DNA of 12,844 nucleotides from Gammaproteobacteria bacterium (GTDB lineage Bacteria > Pseudomonadota > Gammaproteobacteria > Pseudomonadales > JAUIKI01), in the NCBI GenBank assembly GCA_030430875.1, contig JAUIKI010000018.1:1-12844 (forward strand), in the 5' to 3' direction. The notes under the pieces are model-generated. The model had not been told where the DNA came from. It worked only from the letters and a program-made list of their open reading frames with translations, and did no database searches. The position numbers were made by a program, and so were the translations under genes. This document shows, one piece after another, positions 1 to 5,614 of the stretch (position 1 is the first letter of the stretch; each line of letters begins with the position of its first letter).

Positions 1-878
1 ATTAATTTTTGGATACTAGAAAAATCCAACTGTCCATGACCAGCAGCCGCATGAAGTGCATATAAATTTCTCGCAAGCCCTCCCAATGGAACTGATGATT
101 TTGTTGCCAAAGCAGACTCCAACGCAAGACCTAAATCTTTTGCCATTAAGTCAACCATAAAACCACCTTGATAACCTGCTGATGCCGGAACATTTTCCAT
201 AGCACCAGGATATGGATTGTAGCAATCTAGCACCCAGTTTTTCCCTGAACTTTTTTGCATAATATCAGAAAGTACTGTTGGATCTAATCCGTTCGCCACA
301 CCGAGCTGAATTGCTTCAGCTGTCCCAATCATGGTAATAGCCAACAACATATTATTACAAATTTTACACACTTGTCCTGCACCATTCTCGCCTGCAAAAA
401 AAACATTTTTACCCATGGCTAACAAAATTGATTCTGCAGATTTAAATGCCTGTTCAGAACCACCCACCATGAAAGTGAGTGTTGCATTTTCTGCACCCAC
501 TGTTCCGCCAGAAACTGGCGCATCAATTACCTCAATGCCATATTTTTTTCCTGCAGATGCAACCTTGCGGGCCATCTCAGGAGAAATGGTGCTGCAATCG
601 ATGACTAATGTATCACTGCATAACTTTTCAAGCAGTTTATCCTGAGCGATGTAAACAGATTCCACGTGTGGACTTGAAGGCAACATGGTAATCATATAGT
701 CAAGTTTTTTGCCAGCAAAAGCTTGCACACTCTCTACAGCACTTGCTCCCAAACTCACCAATTCACCAACAACCTCTTGAACAATATCAAAAACGATTAA
801 CTCATGGCCTGCTTTAACTAAATTCTTAGCCATTGGAGCACCCATGTGCCCCAAACCAATAAATCCTATCACTGCCAT
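1..878 (-). CDS. mmsB: 3-hydroxyisobutyrate dehydrogenase (3' end cut by window edge)
   Basis: This enzyme oxidises 3-hydroxyisobutyrate to methylmalonate semialdehyde with NAD, a step of valine breakdown, in the cytosol. Read on the minus strand, 292 codons are in the window. The family is about 295-300 residues, so only a few C-terminal residues are missing. The Rossmann motif GFIGLGHMG lies at residues 5-13, with Asp31 at the end of the second strand, which favours NAD over NADP. The substrate motif DAPVSGG is at 119-125, and the catalytic Lys172 with Asn176 sits in GAGQVCKICNN. The ATG at 878 has AAGGAG six bases upstream. Related beta-hydroxyacid dehydrogenases (tartronate semialdehyde reductase, glyoxylate reductase) share the fold, but the C-terminal GHGQLDFSS context is typical of the hydroxyisobutyrate group. 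It diverges from the plus-strand cluster, so a functional link to it is only possible. Confidence 0.9.
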   Translation of the reverse strand, partial: MAVIGFIGLGHMGAPMAKNLVKAGHELIVFDIVQEVVGELVSLGASAVESVQAFAGKKLDYMITMLPSSPHVESVYIAQDKLLEKLCSDTLVIDCSTISPEMARKVASAGKKYGIEVIDAPVSGGTVGAENATLTFMVGGSEQAFKSAESILLAMGKNVFFAGENGAGQVCKICNNMLLAITMIGTAEAIQLGVANGLDPTVLSDIMQKSSGKNWVLDCYNPYPGAMENVPASAGYQGGFMVDLMAKDLGLALESALATKSSVPLGGLARNLYALHAAAGHGQLDFSSIQKL

Positions 879-1180
879 ATTCAACTCCTTGATGACTATT
901 CCAGACTAATCTGACTGACTCATGCGCAGATTTCAGAAAAACCCCACCAAGCTTACACAAACTTTCATGCAGAGGAAAGCATCATAATCACCTGACATCC
1001 AAGACTAATCATCAATGGTGAATTGAGACTTTGCAGCAAAAAAACGCCGATTGAAAAACTGACATAAAAATAGGACCACATCCTTGTGTTATTGACAGAT
1101 TAAGATCTTTGCAATAAAAATCTGATAATAAAAAATGGTTACGCCTCTAATTTTTCGTTGTAAAACTGACGAATAATTTG
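879..1180. other. Non-coding gap upstream of the dehydrogenase
   Basis: No convincing coding frame was found on either strand. The stretch presumably carries the minus-strand promoter of the dehydrogenase, but I could not pick -35/-10 boxes with good spacing. A 6-bp inverted repeat (CAGATT/AATCTG, about 1099-1125) is the only structure seen, and it has no T-run. Confidence 0.5.
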
Positions 1181-1246
1181 TTATGACCTACATTTTGCAC
1201 CTAAACCTGGAGCTTTTTCTTTATTTTTTCTTGCATTATCTTTCAT
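1181..1246 (-). CDS. Possible 21-residue basic peptide
   Basis: A short minus-strand frame starts at ATG 1246 and ends with TAA at 1181. It encodes a lysine/arginine-rich peptide starting MKDNARKNKEK and ending in LGAKCRS. A GAGG lies eight bases before the ATG, a good ribosome-binding distance. It sits 70 bases downstream of the small minus-strand gene at 1317-1568 and could share its transcript. I do not recognise the peptide. A frame this short occurs often by chance, so the main support is the ribosome binding site and its position. Confidence 0.2.
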   Translation of the reverse strand: MKDNARKNKEKAPGLGAKCRS

Positions 1247-1316
1247 CGCAAAAGCCTCAGATTGCTACTCAAAAAAAATCATAAATGGAAGATATTTATT
1301 CACCATAAAACATTTT

Positions 1317-1568
1317 TTAACACTCCTCTTCTTCCAAGTGTTTTTTAGTCTGATTAATTTGAACATCTTCCATAACTTCATCCAAACGCTGCCGCAATTG
1401 CAGCTCTATTTTCTCCAACTTGATTCTAAACAGTCGCATTGCTTCACGTTTTCGCTCAGTGACATCCATTTTAATCATGTCAAAATCTACTGTTTCATCA
1501 ATTACATCATGCACATCTACATCTATATTTTGCAGATTCGTATAATTCCCTTGGTCTTTTTTATTCAC
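1317..1568 (-). CDS. Small acidic hypothetical protein, likely coiled coil
   Basis: The protein has 83 residues from a GTG start and is not recognised. Residues 12-35 are rich in Asp and Val. Residues 38-70 are a charged stretch with spaced Leu/Ile/Met (LFRIKLEKIELQLRQRL), consistent with one long amphipathic or coiled-coil helix. The C-terminus is a run of glutamates ending in Cys. No signal peptide or membrane segment is seen, so it is probably cytosolic. GTG was chosen because AAGAGGG lies about seven bases upstream. A plus-strand frame covers the same bases, but its product is a hydrophobic low-complexity chain without a ribosome binding site. An ATG 25 bases upstream is one base out of frame, so the annotated start may be an artefact of an indel. 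Confidence 0.5.
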   Translation of the reverse strand: MNKKDQGNYTNLQNIDVDVHDVIDETVDFDMIKMDVTERKREAMRLFRIKLEKIELQLRQRLDEVMEDVQINQTKKHLEEEEC

Positions 1569-1593
1569 CCAGAAACCCTCTTGGTTTTTTCAT
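1561..1593 (-). other. Out-of-frame mini-ORF with A6 run before the small gene
   Basis: ATG at 1593, preceded by AGGAG, opens a 10-residue frame (MKKPRGFLGE) whose TAA overlaps the GTG start of the next gene. Its second and third codons are a run of six A. With five A the frame would read MKNQEGFW and run directly into the 83-residue protein. This may be a coupled leader, slippage, a frameshift mutation or a sequence error. Confidence 0.35.
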
Positions 1594-1736
1594 GACTCCT
1601 ATCAAAAGATGTGGAACATTGTATTTAAATCAAACTACTATAAATATTGGCTATTACCGATAGTCTTTGTAGGAAATACATAGAACACTGTGTGCAAAAT
1701 AAGCTCTCTCAGTTGCAATTTTCTTCATAGCTAGAT

Positions 1737-1767
1737 CCCAATAAGATTAATATTTAATCGTATTGGG
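1737..1767. repeat. Long interrupted palindrome in the divergent intergenic region
   Basis: CCCAATA (1737-1743) pairs with TATTGGG (1761-1767), and inside it GATTAA (1745-1750) pairs with TTAATC (1754-1759). There is one mismatch between the two stem parts and a TAT centre. No T-run follows on either strand, so it does not look like a terminator. An operator or cruciform-type protein site is the more likely reading. It lies about 55 bases upstream of the candidate promoter of the ThDP-enzyme gene. Confidence 0.45.
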
Positions 1768-1820
1768 TCTCCAAAATAAGCAAAGAATGGCTTAATATTA
1801 ATCACTTTATGCAAATTCTT

Positions 1821-1849
1821 TTGTCAACGAGCATATTTTTCGATAACGT
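1821..1849 (+). promoter_or_regulatory. Candidate sigma70 promoter of the ThDP-enzyme gene
   Basis: TTGTCA (1821-1826) and TAACGT (1844-1849) are separated by exactly 17 bases. The -35 box is a good match and the -10 box is weak (TA...T only). Transcription would start near 1856, at the foot of the 1857-1892 hairpin. Confidence 0.3.
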
Positions 1850-1856
1850 GTAAGCC

Positions 1857-1892
1857 TAAGCTGCTTGTTTTCAGCAACGAAAAAACAGCTTA
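1857..1892 (+). other. Leader hairpin just before the ThDP-enzyme gene
   Basis: TAAGCTG (1857-1863) pairs perfectly with CAGCTTA (1886-1892), and T-rich and A-rich segments inside can pair further. If the promoter at 1821-1849 is real, this hairpin forms the very 5' end of the mRNA and ends five bases before the upstream ATG at 1897. It could stabilise the message or affect initiation. No riboswitch class is recognised. Confidence 0.35.
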
Positions 1893-1947
1893 TGTAATGC
1901 TTAGTTTCAAGGAATGGCATCACCCAGGAAGGGAAAAAGTAAGAGAC

Positions 1948-3687
1948 ATGGATATCACCACTTCAAAACGATCACATAAACTCCAAACAATATCTGCACA
2001 ATCTGCAGTCAAAGAAAATGCTGACCTGATTATCGACTATTTGTCCCAACTATCCGTTGACTATGTCTTTGGTATCCCAGGTGGAGCAATTGAACCACTG
2101 TACAATGCATTAGCGCGTAGCCAACGATCAGGCGGACCACAACCCATTGTTGCCAGGCATGAAGCTGGAGCTGCTTTCATGGCTGATGGCTATGCTCGAG
2201 AAAGTGGGAAGCTTGGTGTTTGTTGTGCGACCACAGGGCCTGGAACCACTAATTTAATCACCGGTGTCGCATGTGCCTACTCAGACAGCACACCCATGCT
2301 TGTGATCACCGCACAAACCTCCATAGCGACCTTTGGTAGAGGTGCTTTACAAGAAAGTTCTTCTACAGGTATTGATACGGTCGCAATGCTTGAGCACTGC
2401 ACGCGCTTTAGCACGCTTGTCTCCCATGCTGATCAACTACCTTATAAACTACTCACCGCAATTACCTATGCGTTTGGCAACACCCCAGGACCCGTGCACT
2501 TAAGCATTCCTGTGGATATTTTGCGTGCTCCAGTTAATCAAAAACCTAATATTCGCCAATTGGTTTCTCTGCAAAATCAAATTATTCAACCTGACCCCAA
2601 CAGTATCAAGCAACTGGCAACTTTGCTTAAAAATACAAAAAAAGCGGTTTTTGTATTGGGAAAAGGCGCACAGGATGCAGTTCCTGAGATCTTAGCCTTC
2701 GCCGAGCAAAAAAATTGGCCATTGGTTACTACCCCGATGGGGAAAGGTCTGGTTTCATCCTACCATCCACTTTTTAAAGGTGTGTTTGGTTGGGGAGGTC
2801 ATCAAAGTGCAGTTGATGCACTCAAACTCAAACAAGCTGATCTCATTATTGCTGTGGGCACAGTGCTTGATGAGGGTGGAACTTGTGGTTGGGATCAAGA
2901 AACCATTTTTTCAGAACGTTTAATTCACATTGATGCAAACAGCTCACATTTGAGTCGATCACCAATGGCCCAAATGCACATTCATGCCACACCAAAATTG
3001 GTCTTTGAAGGATTAATCAAAAAGCATAAATTTAGTAAAAAATCTCAACTTGTCTCACCAAAAACCTCAGGGTTTCCTCAACAAGTCAGCTTGCTTAATA
3101 AGAACAGATGTCATCTTGTTGCCGAAAAAATTAAGCCGCAATTTTTAATTTGGCATTTATGCCAACAGTTGCCTGACAACACATCCGTTGTCACCGACAG
3201 CGGCAACTGTTTTCTGTGGGGAATTCACTACTGGATGCATCGCGCACAAGCAAAATATAAAAATCTTTTCTTGATTGATATGGGAATTGGCGCAGCACTT
3301 GCTGATCGAAATACTCCCCGCATTTGCTTGACCGGTGATGGGTCGATGCTGATGAATGGCAACGAAATCACCGTTGCTCAGCAACATGGTCTCAATGTCA
3401 TTTTCATCATTCTCAATGACCATGCACTAGGCATGGTAAAGCATGGCCAACGTCAAGCTAAGGCAGAAGCCATTGGATTTGATTTACCCAAAATTAACTT
3501 TGCACAATTTGCTAACACAATGGGAATTGTCGGCTACCGAATTGAATCTGTTAACGATTTAGTGGACCTTGACCTGCAAGAACTGCTGGCAATCAATGGC
3601 CCTGTTGTGCTCGACATTGTCATCGATGGTGAAGAAACACCTCCTATGGACATGCGACTCAAAGTGCTTGGAACGTTAAACAACTAA
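1948..3687 (+). CDS. Acetolactate-synthase-like ThDP-dependent enzyme with a short loop deletion
   Basis: This is a thiamine-diphosphate enzyme of the acetohydroxyacid synthase large-subunit family, 579 residues from ATG 1948. The N-terminal Pyr domain has FGIPGGAIEP (41-50) and the catalytic Glu72 in ARHEAGAAFMADGYA. A central domain spans roughly 215-355. The C-terminal PP domain has the cofactor motif GDG (463-465) ending in LND (489-491). In E. coli IlvB the PP domain reads TMGFGLPAAIGAALA; here it reads DMGIGAALA (444-451), so about six residues of the cofactor-facing loop are absent. No small subunit gene is adjacent, and two citrate-synthase-like genes follow, so a role outside branched-chain amino acid synthesis is likely. 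An in-frame ATG at 1897 would add 17 residues but has no ribosome binding site, and the family usually starts close to residue 15 here; the AG-rich stretch before 1948 is only a weak site. Confidence 0.85.
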   Translation: MDITTSKRSHKLQTISAQSAVKENADLIIDYLSQLSVDYVFGIPGGAIEPLYNALARSQRSGGPQPIVARHEAGAAFMADGYARESGKLGVCCATTGPGTTNLITGVACAYSDSTPMLVITAQTSIATFGRGALQESSSTGIDTVAMLEHCTRFSTLVSHADQLPYKLLTAITYAFGNTPGPVHLSIPVDILRAPVNQKPNIRQLVSLQNQIIQPDPNSIKQLATLLKNTKKAVFVLGKGAQDAVPEILAFAEQKNWPLVTTPMGKGLVSSYHPLFKGVFGWGGHQSAVDALKLKQADLIIAVGTVLDEGGTCGWDQETIFSERLIHIDANSSHLSRSPMAQMHIHATPKLVFEGLIKKHKFSKKSQLVSPKTSGFPQQVSLLNKNRCHLVAEKIKPQFLIWHLCQQLPDNTSVVTDSGNCFLWGIHYWMHRAQAKYKNLFLIDMGIGAALADRNTPRICLTGDGSMLMNGNEITVAQQHGLNVIFIILNDHALGMVKHGQRQAKAEAIGFDLPKINFAQFANTMGIVGYRIESVNDLVDLDLQELLAINGPVVLDIVIDGEETPPMDMRLKVLGTLNN

Positions 3688-3730
3688 TATTAAATGGGCA
3701 TTGCCTGCAACTTGCCCTGTGATCGATTTG

Positions 3731-3758
3731 AGTCAAGTATCAATCTGACTGATTTTTT
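3731..3758 (+). terminator. Weak candidate terminator after the ThDP-enzyme gene
   Basis: AGTCA (3731-3735) pairs with TGACT (3746-3750) over a 10-base loop, followed within two bases by six T. The stem is only 5 bp, so termination would be partial at best and the next gene, 100 bases on, could still be co-transcribed. Confidence 0.25.
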
Positions 3759-3860
3759 ATCTCAAGCAATGTCTGTCAACCAAAGTAAAACCTATAACAC
3801 TTTGATAACAGCACTTGATCAAATTGACTAATTGATATTTTTATTATAGAACCAACAAGG

Positions 3861-4679
3861 ATGCCAGTGAAAAAACCAGATCAAACCGACGTTATTCATA
3901 GCTATATTTGGGAAGAAAAACCTGAAGCGAATAATCCGTTTGCTGCAGAAAAATGCTTTTGTTTTGGTTACGATGTCTATGAGGATATCTTGCCAAATGC
4001 TTCCTGGATTGACTATTTATGGCTGCTATTCAAAGGTGAAAAACCAACCGCAGCACAATCAAAACTATTGGAAAAACTCGCCATTGCCATTGCCAACCCA
4101 GGACCTCGAGAAGCCAGTGTGATGGCATCAATGAATGGTGGCGTTGGCGGATCAACATGGGCTGCTTGTTTAACAGCAGCGCTTGCTGTTGGTGCAGGCC
4201 AGCTTGGTGGTGCACATGAGGTCTATCGAGCCATGCAATATTGGACGGAAAATCAGTGCTCACTGTCAGCCTGGCGTGACATGATCACCAACCCACCAGT
4301 TGAAGAATATTGTGACATTTGGCCCGCCATGGAGCATATTCCCGGATTTGACCCACATGGCGTGACCTGCCCCAAACCCATTCAACAAACCTTGGCATTA
4401 CTTGCTTCATTAAGTCCTGGCAAGCATTTGCCATGGCTGCTGGCAAATCAATCTGTCCTTGAAGAAACAGCTGGCTATCCGCTATCTATGACAGGTGTAG
4501 CAGCATGTGCTTTTACTGATCTGGACATGACAACAGATCAAGCAGAATTATTATTTTTATTCTTGCGATTGCCAGGTGCTGCAGTTCATGCCATCGAACA
4601 AAACAAAATGGGGTTTAAAAAATTTCCTTTTTTTCAAGATGCACTGATTTTGACAAATGATCCAGGACCTAAAGATTAA
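3861..4679 (+). CDS. Citrate synthase-fold protein 1 (citryl-CoA lyase-like, catalytic residues replaced)
   Basis: The 272-residue protein has the size of citryl-CoA lyase rather than full citrate synthase (about 370-430). Family landmarks are still visible. GAGQLGGAHEVYRA (111-124) stands where the family has the HGGA catalytic-His loop. IPGFDPHG (160-167) stands for PGFGHP. PLSMTGVAACAF (207-218) stands for NVDGVxAA, and LFLFLRLPGAAVHAIEQ (231-247) is the conserved late helix. In my alignment the first His is Leu115, the second is shifted (His166 is nearby), and the catalytic Asp is Thr211. Classical citrate synthesis or citryl-CoA cleavage is therefore doubtful; a different CoA-ester substrate or a structural role is possible. 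AAGGA abuts ATG 3861, so GTG 3867, five bases beyond it, may be the true start. The next gene begins 21 bases downstream and encodes a relative, suggesting a heteromeric pair. Confidence 0.75.
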   Translation: MPVKKPDQTDVIHSYIWEEKPEANNPFAAEKCFCFGYDVYEDILPNASWIDYLWLLFKGEKPTAAQSKLLEKLAIAIANPGPREASVMASMNGGVGGSTWAACLTAALAVGAGQLGGAHEVYRAMQYWTENQCSLSAWRDMITNPPVEEYCDIWPAMEHIPGFDPHGVTCPKPIQQTLALLASLSPGKHLPWLLANQSVLEETAGYPLSMTGVAACAFTDLDMTTDQAELLFLFLRLPGAAVHAIEQNKMGFKKFPFFQDALILTNDPGPKD

Positions 4680-4700
4680 CTAGAATAGGCAATTGAATTT

Positions 4701-5495
4701 ATGAGCTTACAAGACCTCTTTGACAATGAAGATAGAATAATTACGAAGATGGGTGCAAGTTTTTTGGGAGAAAGAGTGGTTTTTCGTGGTAAAGATCTGC
4801 ATCATGATTTAAAAGATCTCTCATGGTTTGAATTGTTTTTATACAGTATCACCGGGCGATTTTTTTCCGAGAAAGAACTTAAACTGCTAAATTTTCTTTG
4901 GGTGACAACAAGTTATCCAGACCCCAGGTTATGGCCAAACCGAGTTATGGCAATAGCGGCAGCAGCCAGATCAACAGCCACCCTTGCACTCAGTTCGTCA
5001 ATAGCCATCTCTGAAGCAACCTACTATGGCAGAAGAGCTGACAAAAAAACTATCGATTTTTTCATACAGATTAATAAGTTATATCAATCTAATCCAGATA
5101 AACTGCAAGATTTTGTGTTTCAAAAAATCAAAGCTCAAAGGATGATGCTTGGCTATGGGAGACCAGTTGGCGAAGAAGATGAACGTATTCCTCATGTCAA
5201 AAAATTTATTACCAAAAACAATATAGAGCTTGGCAAATACACGCAACTTGCCTTTAAAATAGAAAAAATCATAAACCAGAGATATCGAATGACTATAAAT
5301 ATGGCAGGAATTTCGGCGGCACTTGTTGCGGATATGGGATTCTCACCTATTGAATACCACCTATTTACTTCTCCAGTTTTTATTGCTGGCAGCTCTCCGT
5401 GTTTCATTGACTCATATAACAAACCTGAAGGCTGTTTCTTGCCGATGCGTTGTGAGAAAATTATCTCCAAAGACCACAAATATAGAGCTTGGTAG
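4701..5495 (+). CDS. Citrate synthase-fold protein 2 (citryl-CoA lyase-like, catalytic residues replaced)
   Basis: The 264-residue protein is related to its upstream neighbour. LSWFELFLYSITGRFFSEKE (40-59) matches the family's early WxxLxxLxxG.xPs helix region, and SYPDPRLWPNRVMAIAAAAR (71-90) matches the H/D-P-x-x-x-x-xR-xAA stretch of citryl-CoA lyases. GYGRPVGEEDERI (151-163) corresponds to GFGHPxxxxxDPR with His replaced by Arg154. NMAG (200-203) corresponds to NVDG with Asp replaced by Ala. The HGGA loop appears as YYGRR (108-112). The C-terminal FLPMRCEKI followed by YRAW is like the arginine-containing CoA-binding tail. As with protein 1, standard catalysis looks lost. No strong ribosome binding site is visible; translation may be coupled to protein 1, whose stop is 21 bases away. 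G+C is uneven: low at both ends, higher at about 4920-5040. Confidence 0.72.
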   Translation: MSLQDLFDNEDRIITKMGASFLGERVVFRGKDLHHDLKDLSWFELFLYSITGRFFSEKELKLLNFLWVTTSYPDPRLWPNRVMAIAAAARSTATLALSSSIAISEATYYGRRADKKTIDFFIQINKLYQSNPDKLQDFVFQKIKAQRMMLGYGRPVGEEDERIPHVKKFITKNNIELGKYTQLAFKIEKIINQRYRMTINMAGISAALVADMGFSPIEYHLFTSPVFIAGSSPCFIDSYNKPEGCFLPMRCEKIISKDHKYRAW

Positions 5496-5614
5496 GTAAT
5501 TACAAAAAAGCCACGCAGAACAAATAACAAGCAAGCTTTATTATTTAATATTCTGTACTAAAATACATATTTAATGGTAGTCTCAATCAATGAGCTATAT
5601 CTAAAATCACGAAC

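Noticed and set aside
331..645. Plus-strand frame of 104 codons
   Set aside because: Antisense shadow of the dehydrogenase, whose motifs are clear on the minus strand.
1338..1595. Plus-strand frame of 85 codons opposite the small acidic protein
   Set aside because: Low-complexity hydrophobic product and no ribosome binding site; the minus-strand frame has both a site and a sensible composition.
3696..3717. GGGCA/TGCCC stem after the ThDP-enzyme gene as a terminator
   Set aside because: Only 5 bp with a 12-base loop and no T-run following.
3861..5495. Calling the two proteins citrate synthase (gltA) or citryl-CoA lyase
   Set aside because: The fold signature fits, but the catalytic positions are substituted in both, so an activity name would overstate the evidence.
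5496..5614. Fur box in front of the receptor gene
   Set aside because: No GATAATGATWATC-like inverted repeat was found; iron regulation is not supported.
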